Shown in pieces: positions 19,203-28,661 of a stretch of 40,409 bases of DNA (the stretch's first letter is position 1; every line of letters begins with the position of its first letter). The notes beneath the pieces are model-generated. The model was not told where the DNA came from, did not search any database, and saw nothing but the letters and a program-made list of their open reading frames with translations. The position numbers were made by a program, and so were the translations under genes. The DNA comes from a virus. Location: the IMG/VR virus record IMGVR_UViG_3300026519_000025, positions 1 through 40,409 of that record; one strand, 5' to 3'.

Positions 19203-20395
19203 CTAGGAAGCTAACCGATTGGATAAATGCGTATAAAGAATACACAAAGAACACAGAACCACCAACTTCATACCACGTATGGACCGGTATGGCGTTAGTT
19301 GCTGGGGCTCTGCAAAGGAAGGTCTTCCTAAAGTGGGGCTTTGAGACAATCTATCCAAACCTCTACGTTGTGCTGGTCGGACCAAGCGGTAAGTGTCGCA
19401 AAGGCACAGCAATGGGGATTGGGCGAGATATATTCAAGCAGATTGGTCTACCACTCATAAGCGAGTCAATAACTAGGGAGGGACTCATTAGAAGAATGAA
19501 AAACTCAGTAGCAACATACCAACTACCTGATGGATCAATAAAGTTCCACTGCTCAGTTATGTGTATGAGCCCAGAGCTAACGGTGTTTCTTCGAAAAGGT
19601 GACATCGGCTTTTTAGCAGACCTAACAGACTGGTATGACTCAAATGATGAGTGGACATACGAAACAAAAAATGCAGGAACTGACCAAATTGAGGGGATGT
19701 GCTTCACACTGTTAGGAGCAACTGCGGCTGATTGGCTACAGAGTATCCTGCCCTCAGAAGCAATTGGCGGGGGGTTCACGTCTCGGATACTCTTTATCGT
19801 GGAAGAAAACAAGCGGCAAACAGTGACCCTCCCAACCATGACAAAAGAAGAACTTCACCTCCGCCAGCTGCTAATCCACGACCTAGAGCAGATAAGCATA
19901 ATGACTGGCCCATTTGAGCTCGATGATGCTGCAATGAAGGCCTACGATCATTGGTATACAGTGCAAGAGGCTAAAATAAAAAGCAACACCCCACCAATAT
20001 CTGATCCGAAGTTTGCTGGTTATTGTGATAGAAGGGCAACGCATGTACGCAAGCTGTCAATAATAATCTCAGCTAGCCGCCGAGACAGCCGCATTATAAC
20101 TGAAGATGACTTCAATACAGCGGTTCGTATGCTAGTGCAGGCGGAGCAGAAAATGCCCGGCGTGTTCTCTGCCGTTGGGGACTCCCCATACAGCGCGTTG
20201 TTGGATAAAGTTCTTAAGTTCCTCCAAGCCGTCGGCTCGTGCTCAAGAGCAGACCTAATGACTCGATTCTACCGGGACATGGACACACGCGCACTTGAGG
20301 CGGTGGAGACTATCCTCTCGCATATGAAGGTTATAAGAATCGAGGTAAACCCAGAAACAAGGGAGATCTATTACCACTTTACGGGGAAGCGCTAA
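19199..20395 (+). CDS. DUF3987-like replicative helicase/primase-associated ATPase
   Basis: A 398-residue protein with a GTG start overlapping the polymerase stop (GTGA). It has a P-loop-like GPSGKCRKGT at 61-70, preceded by hydrophobic strand YVVLV, then SVMCMSPELTVFLRKGDIGF, then YETKNAG and MCFTLLGATAADWLQSILP. This matches the DUF3987 family, whose members are helicase-like ATPases encoded with phage primases and polymerases. The C-terminal 80 residues look like a winged helix (LLDKVLKFLQAVGSCSRADL). It probably unwinds DNA at the fork. It ends 17 bases inside the convergent late gene. Confidence 0.8.
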   Translation: MTRKLTDWINAYKEYTKNTEPPTSYHVWTGMALVAGALQRKVFLKWGFETIYPNLYVVLVGPSGKCRKGTAMGIGRDIFKQIGLPLISESITREGLIRRMKNSVATYQLPDGSIKFHCSVMCMSPELTVFLRKGDIGFLADLTDWYDSNDEWTYETKNAGTDQIEGMCFTLLGATAADWLQSILPSEAIGGGFTSRILFIVEENKRQTVTLPTMTKEELHLRQLLIHDLEQISIMTGPFELDDAAMKAYDHWYTVQEAKIKSNTPPISDPKFAGYCDRRATHVRKLSIIISASRRDSRIITEDDFNTAVRMLVQAEQKMPGVFSAVGDSPYSALLDKVLKFLQAVGSCSRADLMTRFYRDMDTRALEAVETILSHMKVIRIEVNPETREIYYHFTGKR

Positions 20396-23366
20396 GATAC
20401 TGATTAGGACTCAGAGTTGTACCGGTGATACTCTTAACGTAGTTAATAGTCTCTGCTGGCAGTGGCTTCTTCTGTATGTTACCAATGCCGAAGTTGTATA
20501 TAGCAAGTGCTTTGTCAACATCACCTCCAGCTTGTGACAAGGCAGTCTTGAAATGCAGTGCTGCACCGCGCACGGCTTGGATTGGATCTCTTGGATCAAT
20601 GCTAACACCATAGCGATCCTTTATGTCCTTTATTGCAATAGGTGTTAACTGCATCAATCCAACAGCTCCAGCTGGGCTAACCTCGTTTGGTCGGAAAGAG
20701 CTTTCTTGAAATGCTATCTTTCCAAGGATGCCGGGTGGAAGGCCTAGACGCCTCTCCTCAGCATCCATCTGCTTAGCTACACGAATAGCTTGCTTACGTG
20801 GTATTTTATTAGTATATGTACTATCACGCCAGAGCTGCATTGTTTGCTGCACAGGGTTGGTAGTTGCAGCACCCGCATCTGGAATGATCCCCTTACTAAT
20901 ATCACGGCGAAGCTGTTCAAGTGATTCCTCAAGAGGAGTTGTCTCTTCAGACTTCTGACCAAGCACAGTAGCTGTAGGACCGGCAAGCCATGCTATCGCC
21001 TTATCTGCAATCTGCTGTTTCTTAATTGGGCTGGCCTTTGACAGAGGTGTTAACAATACCTGAAGAACCTCCGGCTCCTCCATAGCCCTGATGAGAAGAT
21101 CCTTTGCAGAGTCATTCGTTAAATACTGTAGTAACTCTTGAGCCTTTCGTGAACCAAAGTGTGCAGTCAACAACGATGCGCCGCTTGTCTTATGCCCAAG
21201 CTTAGCCCCCAACCTAACAGCTGGCACCTTAATTGCCATCTCCAACAGTGTCCCAGGAAGATCACTTATAACACCGCCCGGGGCAGGCTTTGCAGCCCTG
21301 GCTCTCTCTATCTTGATAAGCTCTCCGGCGATTCTCTTGATACGTTGCACATCACTTGGCGGCAAAAACACCTTAAACGCAGCCATGTTGTCTTGCAGCG
21401 TTCGTAGAATCTCACTACCAGAAAGCATCCGAAAGCCATCAACATCTGGTGCGCCTTTGAAGCTTTTGTTTATAATGTACTCTTTAATCGCAGTCCGCAC
21501 GCCAGCCATTGCTTCCCGGTTGCCAGACACAAGGCGGAGAAGTTCTCGCATCGACGCACGCGGGTTGGGTGAGTTCTCAATAACTCGCTTGATCTCTTGC
21601 CCAACAGGAGCATCAAGCCATAAAGAAGCTGCAGACACACGCTTGCGAATTGGGCTTGTAGGTATTGGCTTGCGAGAACCTAGTAGAAAGTCTGCAATCT
21701 TCTTCCCCTTTACCGAATCTTCAATAGCGGCTCGAATCTCTGGAAACTCATCCAACAACTCAGCATTACGCTGGAGAAAACGCTTGGCATTTGCTACGAC
21801 AAGGTTACCTTCTGTGTCAAGAGCTTGATTCAGGAACCCTTGCTTAACCACATCAGCAACTTGCTTGCGAACCTTCGGTTCTGCAGCTAGAACTTGCCGA
21901 ACAGCCGCTGCACCACGAGCGCCTGTCATTTTTTCAAGGCGTTGTAGTGTATCCAGAGGTAGAAATGAGACATCCGCAGTTTTCTGATAACCAAGCAGCT
22001 CACCAACGAAGCCTCTGGTAAAGCGCTCGTTTAGATTTCTAGAGAACTCAATAGCAGTCCTTGCGGCATCCCCCGCATCTGAGGCCTCTAGCGCCCTAAC
22101 AATGGCATCATTAACACGAGACAGAATTCGGATCTTGTTAAAGTTTGGCGCCTTCTTAGCCTGCTCATTAGCGATGTCTTGCATTATTCTCTTCCTAAGC
22201 TCTATAACATTCCGTGTCTGCGGTGTCAGTGAGCCTGGTGAGAAGGTTCTGTTCTTATCAAACTTACCGATAATCTTCTCCAAATATCTGGGAACATCCT
22301 CAGGCTTACTCTCTGGAGTGCGCTTTGCCAGGATAGCCATAAACTCATCCTGGATAGGTGTTGGATCAATCCGTCTGTTTGGTATCTTATTCCACAGCCT
22401 GGTCTCCACTGTACGCGCTTTCTCAAGAGCCGTCTGCAACTTGCTCCGAACAACCAAATTGGCCTCACGGCTTGTAAGCTTTGGCTGCAGCTTGTTAAGG
22501 CCACGCTTAACCTCGGTTAGTGCAGCGCTGACGAGATTGTTCAGGTATAGCTTAACAGCTCGCGGATTGCCTCCCCGCAGAAGCAGTTCCTTGGCCTTCT
22601 CAGTAGCCTGGTGCTCTCGCTGTGCTATTCGTGCAGCAAGCTTCGGATCTGCCTGCTCGGCTGCCTTCTGCAAGCGAATAATTCCAATATCCCCAGCACG
22701 CTCCGCTGGCGGTAGGTCAAGAATATCTGCAAGCATGTCATCAAGGTTCTCATCAGCTGGGCGTTCGGAGAGTTTCTCAATACGTGAGCTAGCACGCTTG
22801 GCTCCAAAGGGGATACTGCGCTGTCCTTGAATCAACTCTCGCCCTTGAAACACAAGAGAACCAGCAGCCCCCGGAGCCAGCCCGCCTATAAGTTCTCCAA
22901 TAGCCCTAGCCCATGGCTCGTCTGGGGCAATATCTTCCGCAATCAAACCACCAGCAGCACCACCAGCAACGGCTGCAACTTCTCGCCCAACAACAGCAGC
23001 TGGCCGCTGTACCGTTTCAAGAGCAAGCTTACCCATTGGTGTAACAGCCTCAGCCCCACGCGCTGCTATTCGCGCACCAGCAGCAGCTTGCCCAGCAAGA
23101 GGAACAACTGTTGATCCGAGGTCTTGTAGAAATCGGCTTGGAAAATCTTGCCCCTCTTGCCCCGGCGGGTGGGCCATACCAAGCTCAGCCATCTTCTTCT
23201 GAACGAACTGCTTCTCTGTAAATGGATCAATGAAGATTCCGAGAAACCTAGCAATTCCCGTGTTAATCTCATTTACATAGTCAAAAAACCCCTTATCCCG
23301 AACCTCACGATTGTCCTCGATATCAGCTCGCAGCTTGCTAAGGCGTGCTTCAAGATCACTGCTCAT
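20379..23366 (-). CDS. Internal virion protein with C-terminal lytic transglycosylase domain
   Basis: A 995-residue protein. The N-terminal part has an amphipathic, Gly/Ala-rich region (TVVPLAGQAAAGARIAARGA...) like membrane-interacting segments of ejection proteins, then a long helical middle. Residues about 860-980 form a soluble lytic transglycosylase domain: catalytic Glu888 in AFQESSF, SPAGAVGLMQLTP (897-909) and a YNFG motif (887-960 region). In T7-like phages such proteins are ejected and open the peptidoglycan during DNA entry. It is last in the minus-strand block and overlaps the convergent helicase gene by 17 bases, with no clear terminator between. Confidence 0.88.
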   Translation of the reverse strand: MSSDLEARLSKLRADIEDNREVRDKGFFDYVNEINTGIARFLGIFIDPFTEKQFVQKKMAELGMAHPPGQEGQDFPSRFLQDLGSTVVPLAGQAAAGARIAARGAEAVTPMGKLALETVQRPAAVVGREVAAVAGGAAGGLIAEDIAPDEPWARAIGELIGGLAPGAAGSLVFQGRELIQGQRSIPFGAKRASSRIEKLSERPADENLDDMLADILDLPPAERAGDIGIIRLQKAAEQADPKLAARIAQREHQATEKAKELLLRGGNPRAVKLYLNNLVSAALTEVKRGLNKLQPKLTSREANLVVRSKLQTALEKARTVETRLWNKIPNRRIDPTPIQDEFMAILAKRTPESKPEDVPRYLEKIIGKFDKNRTFSPGSLTPQTRNVIELRKRIMQDIANEQAKKAPNFNKIRILSRVNDAIVRALEASDAGDAARTAIEFSRNLNERFTRGFVGELLGYQKTADVSFLPLDTLQRLEKMTGARGAAAVRQVLAAEPKVRKQVADVVKQGFLNQALDTEGNLVVANAKRFLQRNAELLDEFPEIRAAIEDSVKGKKIADFLLGSRKPIPTSPIRKRVSAASLWLDAPVGQEIKRVIENSPNPRASMRELLRLVSGNREAMAGVRTAIKEYIINKSFKGAPDVDGFRMLSGSEILRTLQDNMAAFKVFLPPSDVQRIKRIAGELIKIERARAAKPAPGGVISDLPGTLLEMAIKVPAVRLGAKLGHKTSGASLLTAHFGSRKAQELLQYLTNDSAKDLLIRAMEEPEVLQVLLTPLSKASPIKKQQIADKAIAWLAGPTATVLGQKSEETTPLEESLEQLRRDISKGIIPDAGAATTNPVQQTMQLWRDSTYTNKIPRKQAIRVAKQMDAEERRLGLPPGILGKIAFQESSFRPNEVSPAGAVGLMQLTPIAIKDIKDRYGVSIDPRDPIQAVRGAALHFKTALSQAGGDVDKALAIYNFGIGNIQKKPLPAETINYVKSITGTTLSPNQYLSASP

Positions 23367-23369
23367 AAA

Positions 23370-24734
23370 TCAGTACCCGAGTTGGTTAAGCCTTTCAGTA
23401 AGAGCTTTCTTCTCATCCTCACTTAGCATATTCACATCAATGTCTGCTAAGTCCTCAACAGGCATTACGCGGATGCGGTCAGCGAGTGTTGGCATGCTAG
23501 GTGCTTGCACCCCGAGGCGCTTAGTTGCAAACCGCCTGCGTTCGATAGCAGTCTCTCTGAGAGCACGCAGCTTCTTAGCGGCCACCTCCGGAGCGGTGAA
23601 CCACTCATTTGGCGTAGGAATCATCTGTCTATTAAGCTCCTGCTCATAGATCGGAATTCGCTCATTATTAGCAAACGCAGCTTGCAACATTCTGCTAAGT
23701 GTTGCAAGCTCAGCACGTGCCTTCGCTGTCCTGGGGAAGGTTATGCCTCCAGGCCATGGGATGTTGCCTGTTATATAGTTCCAAAGCTGCCGAGCAGCGC
23801 TGCCCAAGCCAATTGCCTTTGGCAGCTTGAAGAACACACGATCAAGCAAATCAACGGCTTCCTCATAAGCGAACGTTCTATCCAAGAGCTGCTCTCGGGT
23901 CTTAGCACTTATAGGTACATTCCTAACAACATCGCCAAAGCGGTCAGTCGCCTCATTGAGAGCGCGAACAGTTGCTGGTATTGGGTCTGGAGCCTCACCA
24001 GAGCGAACCAGTTCTGCGGCTCTGTCAAGAACAAAGCTCAGTACCTTTGGATCAGGCCTTGTGAGTGGATTACCCTGCGCGTCGGTTTCAGTTAGATGGC
24101 TAATAGCAATCCGCCTAATAGCGTTTGTTGTTTCATTCTTTAACTTACCCGTTGGGTCAAGAATGTCACTCTTACCGCCGCCCTCCGCTTGTGCGGCCCT
24201 GAGCTGCAGTGCATCCTTTGGCATACCGCCAGGTGGGCGCTTTACACTTCTTCTGATAAAGTTACCGTTTGCATCATACCAGTCAATTGGTTTCTTCTCC
24301 CCCTCACTTGCTAAGCGGAAGTTCCTTCCTGGGAATGACTTCTTCAATACTTCAGGATTGTTAATCTCATCGGCGGTTAGCTTAAGTGTGAATACAGCTC
24401 CGCTATCTTCATCAACAACCTGTGTATCGAAGCGTTCCTGCTCACCCTGCTGATCTGGGAACATCTCACGAGCAGTAGCTGCAAGCTTTATCAACTCATC
24501 CGGGTTACTCGCAAGACCGCCAGAAACAATCATACGAATGGCACTTTCAAGGGAATCCGCCTTCTGCAATGTTTGCAGCTTTTGCTGGAAGGCTTCCCTA
24601 TCACGCTGCTCTAATGCGCGTTCAAGGGCTAGGTCAGCACCCTTCTGTAACCCAGCACCTAACCCAGCGCCAAGACCGCGCCCGAGCATTTCTGGGATAC
24701 CAACAAACTCAGGTTCATTAACAACGATAGCCAT
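23370..24734 (-). CDS. Probable internal virion/ejection protein B
   Basis: A 454-residue protein; ATG 24734 with AGGAG upstream. The N-terminus is Gly/Leu-rich (MLGRGLGAGLGAGLQKGADL). A largely helical, charged body follows, with a short beta segment (SGAVFTLKLTADEINNPEVL). No enzymatic motif is seen. It sits between the transglycosylase-bearing ejection protein and a Gln-rich protein, matching the three-protein internal core of T7-like virions. Role inferred from position and composition. Confidence 0.65.
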   Translation of the reverse strand: MAIVVNEPEFVGIPEMLGRGLGAGLGAGLQKGADLALERALEQRDREAFQQKLQTLQKADSLESAIRMIVSGGLASNPDELIKLAATAREMFPDQQGEQERFDTQVVDEDSGAVFTLKLTADEINNPEVLKKSFPGRNFRLASEGEKKPIDWYDANGNFIRRSVKRPPGGMPKDALQLRAAQAEGGGKSDILDPTGKLKNETTNAIRRIAISHLTETDAQGNPLTRPDPKVLSFVLDRAAELVRSGEAPDPIPATVRALNEATDRFGDVVRNVPISAKTREQLLDRTFAYEEAVDLLDRVFFKLPKAIGLGSAARQLWNYITGNIPWPGGITFPRTAKARAELATLSRMLQAAFANNERIPIYEQELNRQMIPTPNEWFTAPEVAAKKLRALRETAIERRRFATKRLGVQAPSMPTLADRIRVMPVEDLADIDVNMLSEDEKKALTERLNQLGY

Positions 24735-24749
24735 TGTGTTAGCTCCTAG

Positions 24750-26099
24750 TTACCTCTTAGCAACAGCACGCTCATCTTTGTTGGGAGTAGCTGCCTGTCC
24801 AAGACTGTTGCCAACGCTGCCTCCAATCGCAGCACCTATTGGACCACCAAAAGCAGCTCCGATACCTTGGCCAATGCCCCCCAACAGTGGTGCTAGAAGA
24901 CCTTGTCTACCACCCTTTTGTACAACAAGATTCTCCTTACGCGGGCTTATGATAGCTTGTAGCAGAAGCTGCAGCGCTTGTAATTGGTTCTGATCTGCTG
25001 CAGCTTGCAATTGCTGAGCTTCCAACCCAAGCTGCTCATTCCTGATAGCCTGCTCAAACTGACGTGCATCGATATCTGCATTTGCGAGGACACGCTGTAG
25101 GTCAAGACCAACTAACTTAACTGCCTGCTCAAATGGGATGTTAGCTACTTGAACAATAGTAGCTAAGTCTGCAATAGTCTGCCTGTTTATACCAGTCTGT
25201 TGTTCAAGAGCTGCCAGCGCTGTTTGCCTGTCCAAGGCAAGGGCCTGCTGCCCAAGCTCACCAGCGGCTAGCTGCTGTTGGCCAAGTGTTCTAGCTATCT
25301 GATCTGCAACCTGCGCATCTGCGACTCGCTCTTGTGCTTGTCGTACTAGGTCAGCTTGCTCAAGTTGAATTCCAACCTGTTGCCTGTTTCGAGCTTCCTG
25401 CGCTGCTTGGAATGCAAGATCTGCGCGAGCCTGTGTAAGTGCTCGAATCAATTCTCTCTGCGCTAACATGTCTGCCCGCTCACGGTCAGAGCCAAAGAAC
25501 TGTGCCGCATATTGTCGAGCAATCATTGGTAGGACTTGCTCATTAAACTGCTGCAACGCCGGCTCCTGAACAGCCTTCTGGAAGAACTCTTCAAATTGCT
25601 GCGGTGTGCCCGACAGCATTTGCTCAAGTGCCTGCTGAGCTTCTGGGCTAAGGGTCTGAGCCTGTTGCTGCTGTGCGAAGGCAGCTCCAGCGGCAACGTT
25701 AGCTTCTGGACTTACTTGCAAGGCCCGCTCACGTGCGCCTTGCCCAGCCTGCTGTTGAAAGAGTGTAGATAGCTGAGACAGCAAATCAACTTGTTGCTGC
25801 ACAGCCTCTCCAGTTGCGAGCCTTCTTGCCTGCTCTGCAAGAGCTGCTAACGAGGTTCCTTGCGCTGGGCTCTGCGATATTTGTGGAATAGCGCCAACTC
25901 GCTCAGACACAGGCACATCAACTGGTGAGAATGAAACAACCTGCCGTTGGTCTGCCCGAGCTAGCAATCGTGGGAGGAGCTCTTGATTAAACTGCCGCTG
26001 CTGCTCAGGCGTTAGCAGAGATAGCTCACGAACCTCAGTCTTAGCCGGCTTGCCAAGCAATGCCTCCTTTGCGCCCTTGAATAACTTCTTGTGAAACAT
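24750..26099 (-). CDS. Gln/Ala-rich coiled-coil virion protein
   Basis: A 449-residue protein; ATG 26099 with GGGGG upstream. Gln, Ala and Leu dominate, e.g. LATGEAVQQQVDLLSQLSTL and ADLVRQAQERVADAQVADQI, predicting long helical bundles. The C-terminus has a Gly-rich stretch (GGIGQGIGAAFGGPIGAAIG) that may insert into or associate with membranes. This suits an ejection or internal core protein of a short-tailed phage. No enzyme motifs. Confidence 0.65.
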   Translation of the reverse strand: MFHKKLFKGAKEALLGKPAKTEVRELSLLTPEQQRQFNQELLPRLLARADQRQVVSFSPVDVPVSERVGAIPQISQSPAQGTSLAALAEQARRLATGEAVQQQVDLLSQLSTLFQQQAGQGARERALQVSPEANVAAGAAFAQQQQAQTLSPEAQQALEQMLSGTPQQFEEFFQKAVQEPALQQFNEQVLPMIARQYAAQFFGSDRERADMLAQRELIRALTQARADLAFQAAQEARNRQQVGIQLEQADLVRQAQERVADAQVADQIARTLGQQQLAAGELGQQALALDRQTALAALEQQTGINRQTIADLATIVQVANIPFEQAVKLVGLDLQRVLANADIDARQFEQAIRNEQLGLEAQQLQAAADQNQLQALQLLLQAIISPRKENLVVQKGGRQGLLAPLLGGIGQGIGAAFGGPIGAAIGGSVGNSLGQAATPNKDERAVAKR

Positions 26100-26123
26100 G
26101 CCACACCCCCTAACGGGTTAAAT

Positions 26124-26134
26124 TTTGAACAAAG
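26124..26134 (+). repeat. TTTGAACAAAG motif, copy 5
   Basis: The core TTTGAACAAAG is read on the plus strand, preceded by AAT and followed by TTACC, in the gap between two minus-strand genes. It is thus antisense to local transcription. It ends one base before the stop codon of the 27901 gene. Confidence 0.6.
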
Positions 26135-27901
26135 TTACCATTCACTCTCAAGCTTATATTCAAACAACAACCAGCCCAGCTGAAAGCCTGAACCAACTCC
26201 ACGCAATCGAAATCTGATTGAATCTCCAACTAGCTGAGACCACTTCCGTACTTGTTGCATACCTGTCGTGCTGATAGCCGACCCAAGAACAGTCCATGTA
26301 ACTCCCCGATCTGTGCTACACTCCAGGATAACACCAGAGCCAGCCAATAGTAAGTCAACGCTATCTAGTCTAACCTTATAGTGACTATTCTCAAAGTCCT
26401 TTGTCTGCATCTCATACACGATAGCAACACCAGCATCTGTATTGGCTGAATAGTCATACTCATAAACAACCCTGTTGCTGGGATCACACAAGAGTGTGGT
26501 TGGTGAATTACTCTGCAACAGGGTTGAATCCCAAGAGTAGTTCTGATCATCCCAAGTCCCAACTAGCCCATCCCACGTTTTATCACTTATTCTCTGATAG
26601 AATCCAAAGCCTATTATATCATGAGACACCTCACGAAACCACAGAGAATCCTCTGACAAACTATACCTGAGGATATAGCGAAGCTGCCCAGACAATCCTC
26701 CAGCATATACAACCCAAATCTCGTCTAGCTCCTCTATATAGATGGCGAATATCCTATGCTTAAACGCTGGATTTATATCGCTGGTTGTTGTGAACATCTT
26801 GTTAATAAACTTATCTGTTAGCGGCTCGAAAGAGAAGTCGCCACGATACTTATAAACATTCGCATTACCGATGAATATATGGTAGTCACCCAAGTCTATA
26901 ACAGCATCATGCGAGACTGGACCCTCACCAGCAACTGTGTCCGTAAAGTTAAACAATCTGTCAGCAGAGCCTACATACTCAATCCTAACAAGTGAGCGCT
27001 CTTTGTACACTATAAAATAAGGTCCAAGCTGTGCGCCAGTTACTATGTAGTCTTCACTGGATAGCAAATCTTGGTAACCAGCATTTCCTGTGGACCAATT
27101 AGTTGGATTGGCCGTGTCCGACCAGCGAACACGCTGGGGATAGTCAGTACCGCCCTCAGATGTTCCCAGCAACAAAACGTGGTTGTTGAAAATGCCTAGC
27201 GCCTTACACACAGTGTTACCACCACTGGGTAAGTTTGGTATATCTATACACGACACTCCATCAAAGCGCTTAGGCTTATCAACCCCATTTGTAAACAGCA
27301 TCCAGTTGTTGGGTGTGTAGACAACTATACTGATCTGCTTATCTAGTGATCCAGACAAGGCTACCGATTTAACAACGGCGGCACCAACTGGAACAGACCT
27401 GCCAACTGGGATTGCATTAGCTATCGTTAGAACACCCGCAGCAACAGCAGTGACTTGTGTCTGATGTTGGGTTCCGTTGTCTAGTGCTATCCCGATATAA
27501 TCGTTGACAGAAAAGCCAGCCTCCGACGCAACATCAATGCTAGTAGATCCAGCAGACTCTCCTACACTGGCAGTTGTACTCGTCCCATCGCTTACATATT
27601 GCCACTCACCAGCGTTCCATACATAGAATGTAGAATCCGTAATGAGGGTTAGCTGACTGGTGTTATCTGTTTTGTAGAACTGAAATGCAGCTCTAGGTGC
27701 GCCACGAACCTGCTGACCAAACGTTGTGTAGCCGGTGTCTATCTGCACAAACCCCTGTCGATATTGCAGATTCTTCACATACGATAGCTCATTGTCTGCT
27801 ATATCAAATGGCGGCTTGTTATCATTGAGCCCACCAGAGAACACTGCAATACGCTTCTGCTGCCATTGCTCCAGGTTTGCACTCTCGTCTGGTCTAGCCA
27901 T
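26135..27901 (-). CDS. Tail hub/nozzle-type structural protein, beta-rich
   Basis: A 588-residue protein; the ATG overlaps the preceding stop (TAATG). The N-terminus (RIAVFSGGLNDNKPPFDIAD) and the beta-strand-rich body (FGQQVRGAPRAAFQFYKTDN..., VYTPNNWMLFTNGVDKPKRF, YRGDFSFEPLTDKFINKMFT) recall large podoviral tail hub or nozzle proteins with a beta-propeller-like fold. No Cys or enzyme motifs. It lies between a fibre-tip-domain gene and the internal virion protein genes. The exact tail part is inferred. Confidence 0.65.
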   Translation of the reverse strand: MARPDESANLEQWQQKRIAVFSGGLNDNKPPFDIADNELSYVKNLQYRQGFVQIDTGYTTFGQQVRGAPRAAFQFYKTDNTSQLTLITDSTFYVWNAGEWQYVSDGTSTTASVGESAGSTSIDVASEAGFSVNDYIGIALDNGTQHQTQVTAVAAGVLTIANAIPVGRSVPVGAAVVKSVALSGSLDKQISIVVYTPNNWMLFTNGVDKPKRFDGVSCIDIPNLPSGGNTVCKALGIFNNHVLLLGTSEGGTDYPQRVRWSDTANPTNWSTGNAGYQDLLSSEDYIVTGAQLGPYFIVYKERSLVRIEYVGSADRLFNFTDTVAGEGPVSHDAVIDLGDYHIFIGNANVYKYRGDFSFEPLTDKFINKMFTTTSDINPAFKHRIFAIYIEELDEIWVVYAGGLSGQLRYILRYSLSEDSLWFREVSHDIIGFGFYQRISDKTWDGLVGTWDDQNYSWDSTLLQSNSPTTLLCDPSNRVVYEYDYSANTDAGVAIVYEMQTKDFENSHYKVRLDSVDLLLAGSGVILECSTDRGVTWTVLGSAISTTGMQQVRKWSQLVGDSIRFRLRGVGSGFQLGWLLFEYKLESEW

Positions 27902-28203
27902 TAGCTTACAATAGCCCTATCAGTAACACGACGCCAATTTGTGCCATCGCTAAACGCTGGCACAGGCCCCCCAGCTTCATCAGACACATATACAAGCCTT
28001 CTAGCGTTATTTACTGCACTGGGGAGGGTTGCAACAGTGTAGCTAGGAAGCACTGTATTATCAGCATTATGATTTACTGCATCGTAGATCAAGTCACGCA
28101 ATGTTATAAGATCGCGCAATAGTGCCTCCAGCGTTGTGTATAGCTCCTGACCACGCTTTATTGTGAGGACTGGATAGCCGTGAGGAAGTTTCTTGTTAGC
28201 CAC
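27901..28203 (-). CDS. Small protein with phage tail-associated YTVATLPSA domain
   Basis: A 100-residue protein with a GTG start overlapping the upstream TAG (TAGTG). The first half is helical. The second half contains SYTVATLPSAVNNARRLVYV and then FSDGTNWRRVTDRAIVS, a domain I recognise at the ends of many phage tail and fibre proteins. It probably sits on or trims a virion appendage. It is followed directly by the tail hub candidate. Confidence 0.7.
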   Translation of the reverse strand: MANKKLPHGYPVLTIKRGQELYTTLEALLRDLITLRDLIYDAVNHNADNTVLPSYTVATLPSAVNNARRLVYVSDEAGGPVPAFSDGTNWRRVTDRAIVS

Positions 28204-28616
28204 TATCGTCCAACCTTTGTTCCAAAGTACAATCCAACAATACCAGCTACAACATGAGTGTCTAGTGGTGTCAGCGTAAGGCCACGCAATTCACGCCACA
28301 CGACAACGTCCTTGCCTTCTGTCAGAAACAAGAACCCTGGATTAAATTCAGTGTAGCCAACCGTAACTGACACATCCGGAAAGAATAGTACAGCCAACTT
28401 CGGCAGTACAATTACAGAGAACACAGTCATCAACGCAATCCAGCGCCTGGTTATTTGGAATGTTCTGTTTGTCACCTCCCTGGCTTGCTGCTGACCAACT
28501 TGCTGCTGCTTCATAGCAGCGAGCATCGCTTGATTACGCTCTCGTGCGAGGGAGAGCATTCCGCTTAGAAGAGTGCTTCCGAGCATTGTTAGGATTTCAA
28601 GTGGGAAGCCGTTCAT
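28203..28616 (-). CDS. Multi-span membrane protein, holin candidate
   Basis: A 137-residue protein with hydrophobic segments at about residues 5-23 (weak), 59-78 (WIALMTVFSVIVLPKLAVLF) and 120-134 (VVAGIVGLYFG). The motif PDVSVTVGY...LTLTPLDTHVVAGIVGLYF is one I recall from membrane proteins of short-tailed marine-type phages, sometimes called holins. A central Gln-rich cytosolic helix follows the first segment. A role in lysis is plausible because no other holin is obvious, but it could be a virion membrane protein. Confidence 0.6.
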   Translation of the reverse strand: MNGFPLEILTMLGSTLLSGMLSLARERNQAMLAAMKQQQVGQQQAREVTNRTFQITRRWIALMTVFSVIVLPKLAVLFFPDVSVTVGYTEFNPGFLFLTEGKDVVVWRELRGLTLTPLDTHVVAGIVGLYFGTKVGR

Positions 28617-28661
28617 AGTTAGTTATACCATATCGCTAATAGGATCTTATAGTGAATACCG